A stretch of 43,451 bases of DNA from Candidatus Gastranaerophilales bacterium (GTDB lineage Bacteria; Cyanobacteriota; Vampirovibrionia; Gastranaerophilales; Gastranaerophilaceae). A program made the position numbers and the translations under genes. The notes beneath the pieces were generated by a model. The model did no database searches. It was not told where the DNA came from and worked only from the letters and a program-made list of their open reading frames with translations. Positions 35,148 through 43,451 of this stretch are shown here, piece after piece (positions within the stretch are counted from its first letter, which is position 1; each line of letters starts with the position of its first letter). The stretch spans positions 1-43,451 of the forward strand of contig CALUSQ010000017.1 of the NCBI GenBank assembly GCA_944323475.1, given 5' to 3'.

Positions 35148-35804
35148 TTATAAAACAATTCTAAAAACTTCATCCAAAGTTTTTTTAGGTTTATTTTGAT
35201 TCATTGCAGAAACATCAGGATACCCAACTGACAAAATTGTCACTACTTTATCATCAGGATTCAGACCTAGTATTTCACCAAATTCTTTTTGAGCAACCAA
35301 TGGTGCACACATCCAACAAGAACTTAATCCGATAGCATGTGCACAAAGAGACATATTTTCTATAGCTGCACCCATACTCAAAATAGAAGATCTGTTGTCA
35401 TAATATCGCAGCAAATCATCAGTCATGCCGTTTCTTTCTAGAATAGAAAGGATTGTAGATATTCTCTTTTTTTCAACAATAGCAAAGACAACAGGTGCCT
35501 TGTTGAAAAACATTGAATAATATTTATATCCGTTTATTTTATTTTTATCTTCTTCTGATTGTACAAAATCTTTAAGCTCGTCATATTTGTCATTAACAGC
35601 TTTGGCCATTTTTTCTTTTGTTTCATTGTCATATATAGCAATAAATTCCCAGTTTTGTGTATTAGTCGTACTGGGGGCAAGTCTGCCGGCATCGGCTATT
35701 TTTTTTATAGCCTCAAGAGGGGGTATTTCATTTGTGTACTTTCTGATAGTTTTTCTTGTAGCAATTACATCAAAAAAATTGCAACCTTCATAATCCGTAT
35801 TCAT
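35148..35804 (-). CDS. Nitroreductase-family FMN protein
   Basis: This 218-residue protein has the nitroreductase fold: RKTIRKY near the N terminus, APSTTNTQNWEF for FMN binding, GAAIENMSLCAHAIGLSSCW, and a final LSVGYP. Such enzymes use NAD(P)H to reduce nitro groups, quinones or flavins. The physiological substrate is unknown. Its GGAG ribosome binding site lies inside the 12-base space shared with the divergent von Willebrand A gene. Confidence 0.9.
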   Translation of the reverse strand: MNTDYEGCNFFDVIATRKTIRKYTNEIPPLEAIKKIADAGRLAPSTTNTQNWEFIAIYDNETKEKMAKAVNDKYDELKDFVQSEEDKNKINGYKYYSMFFNKAPVVFAIVEKKRISTILSILERNGMTDDLLRYYDNRSSILSMGAAIENMSLCAHAIGLSSCWMCAPLVAQKEFGEILGLNPDDKVVTILSVGYPDVSAMNQNKPKKTLDEVFRIVL

Positions 35805-35816
35805 GGAGACTCCTAA

Positions 35817-36557
35817 ATGTTAATAAATATACCGAGAAAACTAATATTTACTTTTATATTAATAGTTTTAACAGGGATTGTAAATACTTTTTTTAGTGCA
35901 TATAAATCAAATGCAGAAATTCAAAAAGGTTATACACAAAAAGAAGGAGAAGAATTTATCCTTTTTATTGTTGATTTTTCAAACAGTATGAATGAAAAAA
36001 TTAACGGTACAAAAAAAATAAATATGGTATTGGATACAATGCAGGAACTTTTGCCAGAACTTCCAACAGAGAAAAGAGTCGGTCTTAGAGTATATGGTCA
36101 CAAAGGCGGATATTTAGTACCGGGAATGGCCTGTAAAGCAAGCTCTCTTATAGTGCCAATGGTAAAAAATTCAGCTTCATCAATACAAAGTGCTTTATTT
36201 TCATTGAAGCCAACAGGTTGGACGCCTATAACTTATTCCCTAAAACAAGCTGTAAACTCTGATTTTGCAGGAGTAAAAGGCAAAAAAAGAATAATATTAC
36301 TCACAGACGGCGGCGAAAATTGTGACGAAAGTCCTTGTGACTATGTAATGGAGCTGCAAAAAACACGCCAAGATATTTTTATTGATGTAATAGCTTTTAA
36401 TATTTACGACCAAGAAGCAAATAATCAATTAAAATGTACAGCTCTTGTTACAAGCGGAAAATTTTACAGTGCAAATACCGCTGCAGAACTTTTAAACAGT
36501 CTTTCAAATTCTTTAAATATTTCGAAAGAAGTACAAGGTGTAATTATTACTCACTAA
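35817..36557 (+). CDS. Exported von Willebrand factor A domain protein
   Basis: This 246-residue protein has an N-terminal signal/anchor helix (8-28) and one vWA domain. The MIDAS metal site is complete: DFSNS (Asp53, Ser55, Ser57), TGWTP threonine, and LTDGGENCD. These domains bind protein partners through a divalent metal. It is probably periplasmic or membrane-attached. It starts 12 bp from the divergent nitroreductase start, and its stop overlaps the convergent rnhB stop by three bases. Confidence 0.9.
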   Translation: MLINIPRKLIFTFILIVLTGIVNTFFSAYKSNAEIQKGYTQKEGEEFILFIVDFSNSMNEKINGTKKINMVLDTMQELLPELPTEKRVGLRVYGHKGGYLVPGMACKASSLIVPMVKNSASSIQSALFSLKPTGWTPITYSLKQAVNSDFAGVKGKKRIILLTDGGENCDESPCDYVMELQKTRQDIFIDVIAFNIYDQEANNQLKCTALVTSGKFYSANTAAELLNSLSNSLNISKEVQGVIITH

Positions 36558-37288
36558 AACAATGACAATTGAGATTCATCATTCTCTATAGTTTCTTTTC
36601 TTTTTGAAATTAGATTTGTTGTTCCCAAAATATTTCGCAAAAATTTTTTTCTATGCAATTTTGTTGCACCATAAGTTTTTATTGCCTCAATATGTTCAGC
36701 GCTCAAATAACCTTTATTCTTTTCCCAGTGGTATTGGGGATATTCTTTTGACAAATCTTCCATAAGCCTGTCTCTGCTAACTTTGGCAAGAATGCTAGCC
36801 GCTGCTATCGAAGCTGATTTTGAGTCACCTTTTACAATTGTATTTTGTTGAAATAAAAAGTTTTTTATTAATCTATTTCCGTCTACGAGAACTTTTATAT
36901 TCTTGGAATTAATTTGATTTATTACACTTTCACAAGAACGTTTCATACAGTCTAAAGAAGTATTTAAAATATTCATTTTATCTATTTGTGAAACGCTTCC
37001 TTCTTGAATTGAACATATACATTTCCCGCTATTTTCCAATTCTTTTATTTGTTCAAAAAGTTCTTCTCTTTTTTTCTCAGTCAGCTGTTTAGAGTCATTT
37101 AATATAGATAAATTTTCAAAAATTTCATCATCAATATCCGATAAAAAACAAACAGCTGCAGCAAAAACAGGACCTGCCCCAGGTCCTCTGCCTGCTTCAT
37201 CTGTTCCTATTATATAGTCTGAATTTGTTTTGTTTTTTTTATCAAATTCAAAAAGTTCTTGAATTTTTGATGTATTTTTATTCATCAT
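36554..37288 (-). CDS. rnhB: Ribonuclease HII
   Basis: This enzyme removes ribonucleotides and RNA from RNA/DNA hybrids. Motifs are GTDEAGRGPGAGPV (the Asp-Glu pair), NDSKQLTEKKRE, and KGDSKSASIAAASILAKV. The 244 residues include a short extra tail ending in QLSLF, which matches the bacterial beta-clamp-binding motif. The start overlaps the end of rbgA by 11 bases. It is the last gene of gph-lepA-rbgA-rnhB. Confidence 0.95.
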   Translation of the reverse strand: MMNKNTSKIQELFEFDKKNKTNSDYIIGTDEAGRGPGAGPVFAAAVCFLSDIDDEIFENLSILNDSKQLTEKKREELFEQIKELENSGKCICSIQEGSVSQIDKMNILNTSLDCMKRSCESVINQINSKNIKVLVDGNRLIKNFLFQQNTIVKGDSKSASIAAASILAKVSRDRLMEDLSKEYPQYHWEKNKGYLSAEHIEAIKTYGATKLHRKKFLRNILGTTNLISKRKETIENDESQLSLF

Positions 37289-38126
37289 GCTTTTCCAAAC
37301 TGTCCAGCGTAAATTTACCTATACGTCCGGATCTAAAATCTGTCAAAACCATTACCGCTGTTCTCGTGACATCGGGTTGACCTTCTTTTACAATCCAATT
37401 TCTGCTTTTGGCTATTTCATATAGAGTAAAATCATTTTCAATTTTATAATATTCTTGAACATTTTTAGGATATTTTTCTTTTAGTATATCCAAAAGTTCT
37501 TGAGCAACTTCTTCATTTTCATAAGCATTTTCACTTACAGAATTTACCATTGCCAATTTACCTGCTTTTGATTGGTCTTCTTGTTTTAGCGGGATAATCC
37601 CAGGTGTATCAAGCAAGTCAATTTTAGGATTAACCCTAACCCACTGTTGTTGACGAGTTACACCTGCTTTTGCCCCGACTTTGGTTTTTCCTTTTTTAAT
37701 TAGTTTATTTATTATGCTTGATTTGCCAACATTTGGCATACCTACCACAACAACTCTTGCAGGTCTTGGTAACAAACCTTTTGCAACAAGTTTGTCTATT
37801 CTGGGTTTTGCCAATTCAATGACTTTGTTGACAATTATAGAAATATCATTGTTTTTTGAAGCACAAGAAGCAAGTACAGGAAAGCCTGTTTGTTCTTCAA
37901 AATATTTTTTCCATTCTTTTGTTTTGCTTTCATCTGCCAAGTCAGCTTTATTTAAAATGATTAATCTTGGTTTTTCACCGAGAAGTTTTTTAATATCAGG
38001 ATAAACAGAGCTCATAGGAATACGAGCATCTATGACCTCTATAACTACATCAACAAGGCTTATAAGCTCTTTGAGCTTTTTTTCTGCCTTTGCAATATGC
38101 CCAGGATACCAGTGAATATGAGCCAT
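37278..38126 (-). CDS. rbgA: Ribosome biogenesis GTPase RbgA/YlqF
   Basis: This is a circularly permuted GTPase that helps 50S subunit maturation. G4 (NKAD, 59-62) comes before G1 (GMPNVGKSS, 129-137), with G3 (DTPGI) after. The N terminus HWYPGHIAKA is the family signature. At 282 residues it is complete. GAGGT lies before the ATG, 15 bp after lepA. Confidence 0.96.
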   Translation of the reverse strand: MAHIHWYPGHIAKAEKKLKELISLVDVVIEVIDARIPMSSVYPDIKKLLGEKPRLIILNKADLADESKTKEWKKYFEEQTGFPVLASCASKNNDISIIVNKVIELAKPRIDKLVAKGLLPRPARVVVVGMPNVGKSSIINKLIKKGKTKVGAKAGVTRQQQWVRVNPKIDLLDTPGIIPLKQEDQSKAGKLAMVNSVSENAYENEEVAQELLDILKEKYPKNVQEYYKIENDFTLYEIAKSRNWIVKEGQPDVTRTAVMVLTDFRSGRIGKFTLDSLEKHDE

Positions 38127-38141
38127 AGATACCTCTTGTTC

Positions 38142-39953
38142 TTAATCTTCGCTAAGACTTAATACCGCCATAAATGCTTCTTGTGGAACTTCAACACGAC
38201 CTACTGCTTTCATACGTTTTTTACCTTTTTTCTGTTTTTCAAGCAGTTTTCTTTTTCTTGAAATATCACCGCCATAACATTTGTCCAATACACTTTTTCT
38301 TAAGGCTTTAATATTTGTTCTCGCAATAATTCTTCCGCCGACTGCAGCCTGAATTGGAACTTCAAACATTTGTCTTGGAATAATATCTTTAAGTTTTGCC
38401 GTAAGTTTTTGCCCAACATAAAAAGCATTATCTTTGTGAACAATGGCACTAAGTGCATCAACAATTTCACCTGCAAGCATTACATCAAGTTTTACCAAAT
38501 CAGAACGTTTGTATTCTTTAAACTCATAATCCATACTTGCATAACCTTTAGTACGTGATTTTAACTGGTCATAAAAATCTACAATAACCTCACTCAAAGG
38601 CATTTCATACTCAATATCCACACGAACTTTGTCAATATAATGCATATTTATAAAAATACCTCGCTTAGACTGACAAAGCTCCATTAATGTACCCGTATAA
38701 TCATTTGGCGCAATGATATTTACTTTTACGTAAGGTTCTTCAATAAACTCCCTATACTGCGGGTCGGGTAGATTCGCCGGATTGTCAATTTCGACAATAC
38801 TTCCATCAGTTTTATGGACTCTATAAACTACAGAAGGAGCAGTCGTAACAAGAGACAAATCATATTCTCTTTCCAATCGTTCCTGAGCTATTTCCATATG
38901 AAGCATACCCAAAAAACCGCATCTAAAACCAAATCCCAAAGCAGATGATGTTTCCGGTTCAAAAGTAATAGAAGAATCATTAAGTTTAAGTTTTTCCAAA
39001 GATTCTTTCAAATCCTGATAGTCTTCGTTATCTACAGGATACAATCCTGAAAAAACGACAGGTAAAGCTTCTTTATACCCCGGTAATGGTTCACTGGCAG
39101 GAATTTCTGCATTTGTAACAGTATCACCAACAAACCTTGTAAGTTCTTTAATAGAACAAGCCATATAACCGACATCACCGGTATTAAGTTCTTTTACTGG
39201 TACTCGGTTTGGGTTCAAATATCCAAGCTCAACTACTTCATATTTGTTACCGGATGCCATAAATTTTATGTTGTCGCCTACTTTTATGTTTCCATCAACT
39301 ATTTTGAAAAAACACAATGTGCCAAGATAAGGGTCATAAGCACTGTCAAAAACCAATGCTCTTAATGGCTTATCAGACGTGTCTTCCGGAGGAGGAACAA
39401 ATTTTACAATGGCTTCTAAAATTTCTTCAATCCCTATACCTGCTTTTGCGCTTGCAGGAATTGCATGTTCAGAGTCAATACCCAAAACATCTTCTATTTC
39501 TTCCTTAACCCTTTCAACATCTGCTGAAGGCAAATCAATTTTATTTATAACAGGAATTATCTCCAAGTCTTGTTCTATAGCAAGGTAAGCATTTGCAAGT
39601 GTTTGAGCTTCTACTCCTTGTGTAGAATCAACTATCAGCAATGCGCCTTCACAAGCCGCAAGAGAACGAGAAACTTCATATGAAAAATCGACGTGACCAG
39701 GCGTATCAATAAGATTGAGTTCATATTCCTGTCCGTCTTTTGCTCTATATTTCATCCTTGCAGCATTGAGTTTTATTGTAATACCACGTTCTCGTTCAAT
39801 ATCCATTGAGTCTAAAAGTTGATTTTGCATATCTCGCTGAGCAACTGTACCTGTATATTCCAACAGTCTGTCAGCGAGCGTAGATTTGCCATGATCAATA
39901 TGAGCAATTATACAAAAATTTCGAACATTGTTTATATTACGTTTATTAGTCAT
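38142..39953 (-). CDS. lepA: Elongation factor 4 (LepA)
   Basis: This translational GTPase back-translocates stalled ribosomes. It has the full 603-residue layout: [11 protein letters not shown] (G1), [11 protein letters not shown], and NKIDLP in the GTPase domain, then the EF-G-like domains and the LepA-specific C-terminal domain with [20 protein letters not shown]. No Shine-Dalgarno is visible before the ATG. gph lies 45 bp upstream and rbgA 15 bp downstream. Confidence 0.98.
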   Translation of the reverse strand: MTNKRNINNVRNFCIIAHIDHGKSTLADRLLEYTGTVAQRDMQNQLLDSMDIERERGITIKLNAARMKYRAKDGQEYELNLIDTPGHVDFSYEVSRSLAACEGALLIVDSTQGVEAQTLANAYLAIEQDLEIIPVINKIDLPSADVERVKEEIEDVLGIDSEHAIPASAKAGIGIEEILEAIVKFVPPPEDTSDKPLRALVFDSAYDPYLGTLCFFKIVDGNIKVGDNIKFMASGNKYEVVELGYLNPNRVPVKELNTGDVGYMACSIKELTRFVGDTVTNAEIPASEPLPGYKEALPVVFSGLYPVDNEDYQDLKESLEKLKLNDSSITFEPETSSALGFGFRCGFLGMLHMEIAQERLEREYDLSLVTTAPSVVYRVHKTDGSIVEIDNPANLPDPQYREFIEEPYVKVNIIAPNDYTGTLMELCQSKRGIFINMHYIDKVRVDIEYEMPLSEVIVDFYDQLKSRTKGYASMDYEFKEYKRSDLVKLDVMLAGEIVDALSAIVHKDNAFYVGQKLTAKLKDIIPRQMFEVPIQAAVGGRIIARTNIKALRKSVLDKCYGGDISRKRKLLEKQKKGKKRMKAVGRVEVPQEAFMAVLSLSED

Positions 39954-39998
39954 AGTCTAAGTATAAGCAAAAAATTTTGATTTGTAAAAACTGCCCAC

Positions 39999-40646
39999 TT
40001 AGGTCGTTATGCTTTTTAAAAGTTCTTCGCAATTTTCTACAATACAACTTGCACCTTTACTTATAAGAAAATCAGTATCTTTGTATCCCCAATTTACACT
40101 TATACAATCAATACCGGCATTTTTAGCTGTTTGTATGTCCACTTCAGAATCACCAATATAGACACAATCCTTTTTATCAAATTCAAATATTTTTATCACT
40201 TCCAAAACACTATCAGGAGAGGGCTTTTTTCTAATATTTTTAGACTCACCTATTGCTATATCAATTTTTTTGTCAAAATAGTGATAACAAAGTTCTTTTG
40301 TTGCAATATCAAATTTGTTTGAAACAACAGCTGTTTTTATACCAAAAGCTTTTAATTTATCTAACATTTCAATTACACCGTCATACGGTTTTGTTTTGTT
40401 ATACATATTTTTTTTGTAATGATTTTTAAATGTCGACAAGCATTCTTCAAAAACAGGATTGGCTTCTCCTTGAGGTAGAGCCCTTGCTATCAAAAGTCTA
40501 ACACCATTACCCACATAAGATCTTACCTGTGAAACAGAACAAGGAGAATAGCCAAAACAGCTCAATGCATAATTTGTACTGTCAGCTAAATCTTCCAATG
40601 TATACAATAATGTACCATCCAAATCAAATATTGCTGCTTTTTTCAT
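39999..40646 (-). CDS. gph: HAD phosphatase, phosphoglycolate phosphatase-like
   Basis: This 215-residue HAD IA protein has an intact DLDGTL (Asp8, Asp10), VVSNK, KKPSPD and GDSEVDI motifs. It removes phosphate from 2-phosphoglycolate or a similar small substrate; the exact one is not certain. GGGAT precedes the ATG. It is the first gene of the lepA operon. Confidence 0.88.
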   Translation of the reverse strand: MKKAAIFDLDGTLLYTLEDLADSTNYALSCFGYSPCSVSQVRSYVGNGVRLLIARALPQGEANPVFEECLSTFKNHYKKNMYNKTKPYDGVIEMLDKLKAFGIKTAVVSNKFDIATKELCYHYFDKKIDIAIGESKNIRKKPSPDSVLEVIKIFEFDKKDCVYIGDSEVDIQTAKNAGIDCISVNWGYKDTDFLISKGASCIVENCEELLKSITT

Positions 40647-40657
40647 AAAAATCCCAT

Positions 40658-40846
40658 TTACATAGAATATTTAAATAGTTTACCAATTAAATCTATTCTA
40701 CCTCTTACATTATAAAACTGATAAATTAATTTTAATTTCTTTTTAATTGCACTTGGACTATATCCTAGTTCTTCGCCAATTTCAATGTTAGTTAATCCCT
40801 TTTTAACATATTTTATAATTTCTTTGTGTTCATCTGAGATATACAT
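40658..40846 (-). CDS. Stand-alone LuxR-type helix-turn-helix protein
   Basis: This 62-residue protein is almost entirely a GerE/LuxR DNA-binding domain: DEHKEIIKYVKKGLTNIEIG, then SPSAIKKKLKLIYQ. It has no receiver or sensor domain. AAGGGG precedes the ATG. Its start overlaps the end of the Cys-rich gene by 34 bases. It may modulate the neighbouring repressor or the Cys-rich partner. Confidence 0.75.
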   Translation of the reverse strand: MYISDEHKEIIKYVKKGLTNIEIGEELGYSPSAIKKKLKLIYQFYNVRGRIDLIGKLFKYSM

Positions 40847-41052
40847 TTTTTCCCCTTGTCAATCCTAACTATTTTTAACAGACCTTCAAAAATATATGCT
40901 CTACACAAATCAACATCATTACAAATCTTTTTAGACCTGTCATTTGATACAGGACAGCAATAACAGATATCATTTTCTATCATCAAGGAAATTGCTGTAT
41001 CAAGCATGCCAAGTAAAGTTTCAGTATTGTAAATATTTTTAATAATGTGCAT
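40813..41052 (-). CDS. Small Cys-rich protein, phage-like
   Basis: This 79-residue protein is not recognised. A cluster of cysteines (CYCCPVS...C....C) suggests a zinc or iron-sulfur site, in the style of small proteins found in phage and mobile regions. There is no Shine-Dalgarno. It is divergent from the S24 repressor and overlaps the LuxR-type gene. Confidence 0.55.
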   Translation of the reverse strand: MHIIKNIYNTETLLGMLDTAISLMIENDICYCCPVSNDRSKKICNDVDLCRAYIFEGLLKIVRIDKGKKCISQMNTKKL

Positions 41053-41091
41053 ATAAGTATATATCTTTGTTTTTTAAGATTTAAGAAATAA

Positions 41092-41169
41092 TTGTACTTA
41101 CAAAAATTTTATGCTAGTATTTTAAATGAAGTATATATCTGCCTGATCTCGGGGGTCAGGCATTTTTTT
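41092..41169 (+). ncRNA. Candidate short RNA or leader with terminator
   Basis: TTGTAC, 17 bases, then TGC-TAGTAT (41115-41120) make a plausible extended -10 promoter. A terminator follows (TGCCTGA/TCAGGCA, 41140-41162, then seven T). No annotated plus-strand gene ends here. The transcript of about 45 bases could be a small RNA or carry a six-codon leader ORF (ATG 41126, MKYISA). Confidence 0.4.
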
Positions 41170-41223
41170 ATTTATTTCTGTAAATCTAAAAATTTGTAAC
41201 AACTTCAATAAAATTATAAAATT

Positions 41224-41262
41224 ATACTTTACAATTGTCAAGCAATACTTTACAATTGTAAA
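41224..41262 (+). promoter_or_regulatory. Promoter embedded in two operator copies
   Basis: ATACTTTACAATTGT occurs at 41224-41238 and 41245-41259, exactly 21 bp apart (two helical turns). The second copy is part of a perfect palindrome TTTACAATTGTAAA (41249-41262). A promoter is built from them: -35 TTTACA (41228-41233), 17 bases, -10 TACAAT (41251-41256). A repressor bound here would block its own gene at 41294. Confidence 0.75.
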
Positions 41263-41293
41263 CAAGATTTATAAAAGGCTAAACGGAGTAAAT

Positions 41294-41923
41294 ATGAACA
41301 TAGATGACGTTATACGTCTTATTACAGGCAAACTTGCCAAAAGTATAAGATATTCTGAAATCGCAAAAGCACTTGACGTTACAAGGCAATATGTAAGCCA
41401 AATAAAACTCAAAGAACTTAATCCTAATCAAATAAAAATGCTTGAAAAGTATTTCAATATACAAATTGAACCTTCTAAAATTTCCATAATTAAAGATGAT
41501 TGTATAAATATCCCTATAAAAGGTGAAGTCGTTGCCAGCATGGGATATGGGGTTACTGTATACGATGAAAGACAGACCGCTACTTATTCCATAAGCAAAA
41601 AATTAGTTGACGATCTTGGACTTAGCAAAAATCAAACAGAAATGATTTTCGCTCAAGGTGATAGCATGATGCCTACAATAGAAGGCGGTGACAGCTTGCT
41701 TGTAGATCGTTCAAGAACAGAAATACACGATGGAAAAATATATTGTGTTAGGGTAGATGGTCAACTTTATGCAAAAAGGCTTCAAAAAATTCCGCCAAAT
41801 ACAATTCGAATTGTATCTGACAATGACAAATACAGGTGTTTTGAAATTGACTTAAATCAAAATCCTACATTTGATTTTGAAGTAATTGGCGAAGTACGCT
41901 GGTGGGGAAGAGTTGCAAGATAG
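41294..41923 (+). CDS. XRE/S24 repressor (LexA/CI-like)
   Basis: This 209-residue protein has an N-terminal helix-turn-helix (about 18-45, IAKALDVTRQYVSQIK). Its C-terminal S24 domain carries Ser124 (GDSMMPTI) and Lys161 (YAKRL) as a catalytic dyad. No obvious Ala-Gly or Cys-Gly cleavage site is seen in the linker, so cleavability is uncertain. GGAG lies six bases before the ATG. The operator pair upstream suggests autorepression. The arrangement with small divergent regulators resembles a phage genetic switch. Confidence 0.9.
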   Translation: MNIDDVIRLITGKLAKSIRYSEIAKALDVTRQYVSQIKLKELNPNQIKMLEKYFNIQIEPSKISIIKDDCINIPIKGEVVASMGYGVTVYDERQTATYSISKKLVDDLGLSKNQTEMIFAQGDSMMPTIEGGDSLLVDRSRTEIHDGKIYCVRVDGQLYAKRLQKIPPNTIRIVSDNDKYRCFEIDLNQNPTFDFEVIGEVRWWGRVAR

Positions 41924-42550
41924 CTAGCACAAAGGAACGTGTCCGCTATACATCAAAATATTCCAACCTTTGTAATATTTTACTTGAGATGCACTTCCTG
42001 TAGGAATAAATACTCTGTTTTGATATTCAACAGGCAAATCAAGTGCATTTCTTATTGCAGCTCTGATAAAGTTTGAGTGCGTAACTACAATAATTCTCTT
42101 TGTTATATTTTCTTCAATAAGCTGATTAACAGTCTGCTCTACTCTTTCATCAAATTCTATAAGAGTTTCTCCACCTTCCGGAGCATAACTGGATGTTAAA
42201 TCATGATATTTTTGAAGCATTTCAGGATAACGTTCTTCTATTTCTGTATAATTCAGACCTTTCCATATACCAAACTCTTGATTTTTTAATTCGGGTCTAA
42301 TTTCAAAATCCTGACCATATTCTTTTGCAATATATGTAGCTGTTTGTATACAGCTTAAAGATGCTCCTGTGTATATCTTGTCAACCTGAGGAGAACGTTT
42401 TACAATCCATTCACTTATACGCTCTGCTTCTTCTTGTCCCACTTCATTCAAAGGCGGATGACTTTCTTTATCACAGATTCTGTTTTCTTCCGTATAAATT
42501 GTTGCACCATGTGCTATAAAAGTTATTTTACATTTTCTTTTAAAAAGCAT
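41924..42550 (-). CDS. Histidine-phosphatase-fold protein with altered motif
   Basis: This 208-residue protein has the phosphoglycerate-mutase fold but the catalytic RHG reads AHG (Ala13, His14, Gly15). The second phosphate-binding arginine is Ser66 in SCIQTA. The central EFGIWKG and the second His (VTHSNFIRA) remain. With both arginines lost, normal phosphatase activity is doubtful; it may be a pseudoenzyme or have another substrate. The stop directly abuts the repressor stop. Confidence 0.85.
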   Translation of the reverse strand: MLFKRKCKITFIAHGATIYTEENRICDKESHPPLNEVGQEEAERISEWIVKRSPQVDKIYTGASLSCIQTATYIAKEYGQDFEIRPELKNQEFGIWKGLNYTEIEERYPEMLQKYHDLTSSYAPEGGETLIEFDERVEQTVNQLIEENITKRIIVVTHSNFIRAAIRNALDLPVEYQNRVFIPTGSASQVKYYKGWNILMYSGHVPLC

Positions 42551-42644
42551 TTTACTGTCCGCCTTATTAATTAAATTATAAACTTTATATCGTCTAAAAA
42601 CTATATTACTTTAAGCAAATAATGTGAATGAGGGAGAAATTTGC

Positions 42645-43451
42645 CTATCTCATTACACCCCAAAATATATAAACAAGATAAATCAAATAAAATAACCCGC
42701 ATGTAACAAGTATATGAGCACTAAAGGCTTTGTCTCTGTATAAGTTTATAAACAAAACTATAGTAGAAAGATATACGAGAATAATATTTATTACAGATTC
42801 AGTTCCAAAAACCCAAGGTGTTAAAAGTATACCAATCGCTGTCGGTATACAGCTTTGAAAGACCATTGCCCCTGTAATATTACCCAAAGCAAGAGTATCT
42901 TTTTTTTGGCTTACCCATAGCACACTGTTAAATTTCTCAGGCAGTTCTGTTGCTATAGGAGCGAGTATCAAACTCAAAACAAGAGGATTGATACTAAACA
43001 GCTCTGCGAAATATCTTATCTGTCCGACAAACATATGTGCAAAACATATCAATGCAACAATAGAAACCAATACTTGAAGCCAAATAAGAAATGCATTGTA
43101 TTTTTTAAAGATTCTTTCAAACAAAAGCTCATCCAAATCAGCACTTTCTGTACAATCAGAATGAGAACAATTGAGAGTTTTAAATACATACAACAAGTAA
43201 TAAGCAACCAAGGCAACCGCACAGGCATATTTTAAAGGTTTAAAATGAATAAAACCTGCTGCTATAGCTAAAGTATAACTAAAGAAAAAGAATTTTAAAT
43301 CACGAAACATAACAACGTAATTTGCATTCATTTTCCTTTCACGTTTACCCATTTTCCAAAATATTACAACAGCTAATCCAGTAACAAACATAGCTAATGT
43401 AGAAAGCAAAAAAGGAGCACCTAATATTGCCCCAATACCTATTTCCTTTCC
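42645..43451 (-). CDS. Na+/Ca2+ exchanger-family protein (5' truncated by window)
   Basis: The reading frame stays open to the window end, so the true start lies outside. Residues at the edge include IGIGAILGAPFLL, the first alpha-repeat of CaCA exchangers. The second repeat is APIATELPEKFNSVLW, then LGNITGAMVFQS. About nine membrane helices are visible. It is probably a cation/proton or sodium/calcium antiporter in the inner membrane. The cation is not determined. Confidence 0.88.
   Translation of the reverse strand, partial: GKEIGIGAILGAPFLLSTLAMFVTGLAVVIFWKMGKRERKMNANYVVMFRDLKFFFFSYTLAIAAGFIHFKPLKYACAVALVAYYLLYVFKTLNCSHSDCTESADLDELLFERIFKKYNAFLIWLQVLVSIVALICFAHMFVGQIRYFAELFSINPLVLSLILAPIATELPEKFNSVLWVSQKKDTLALGNITGAMVFQSCIPTAIGILLTPWVFGTESVINIILVYLSTIVLFINLYRDKAFSAHILVTCGLFYLIYLVYIFWGVMR

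Noticed and set aside
40658..41052. One gene split by a frameshift
   Set aside because: The LuxR-type ORF has its own AAGGGG and ATG, and both products look complete; the 34-base overlap suggests coupling.

Overview
The window is AT-rich, densely coded and bacterial. It has Gram-negative envelope genes (lptB with an LptF/LptG-type permease), anaerobe-type oxygen defence (flavodiiron protein plus rubredoxin), and many unrecognised proteins that carry a short [V/I/L][S/T/P]F box near the N terminus. That combination suggests a gut-type member of the Melainabacteria/Vampirovibrionia (Gastranaerophilales-like). This is inference from gene style, not a database result.

Layout. 1-320: tRNA-Gln(UUG) whose 3' end and terminator are tandemly repeated. 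330-3940: three unrecognised minus-strand genes, the last a possible Cys-His-Asp papain/transglutaminase-like protein. 4091-7138: membrane-anchored peroxiredoxin and thioredoxin, a protein-kinase-like protein, and a HAD hydrolase. 7145-10043: two divergent transporters (ArsB/NhaD-like and organophosphate-type MFS). 10103-11444: a small unknown and spermidine synthase. 11557-15765: a secreted phosphodiester-glycosidase-like protein, the LPS-export pair, and two adjacent paralogous membrane proteins. 15983-19962: ndk, tgt and a GT-C glycosyltransferase. 19999-23507: a cobalamin riboswitch followed by four unrecognised co-directional genes. 23541-27737: flavodiiron protein, rubredoxin, dprA and a GT2-like protein. 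27980-32548: an isomerase-only GlmS relative, a large GH13-like protein and a DUF374 acyltransferase. 32665-36557: a 52-residue protein, a HExxH protein in an operon with a regulator holding four GntR-type winged helices, a nitroreductase, and a von Willebrand A protein. 36554-40646: housekeeping operon gph-lepA-rbgA-rnhB. 40658-41923: a switch-like cluster of small regulators around an S24 repressor whose promoter lies inside two operator copies. 41924-43451: a histidine-phosphatase relative with altered catalytic motifs, and a truncated Na/Ca exchanger relative.

The best candidate for an undescribed system is the B12-riboswitch operon at 19999-23507: a Cys/His-motif helical protein, an internally duplicated membrane/coiled-coil protein, and one or two boxed small proteins. 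Second is the wider set of N-terminally boxed proteins, which includes a peptidase-like member. The kinase-like protein, the HExxH protein and the four-winged-helix regulator are also worth following up.
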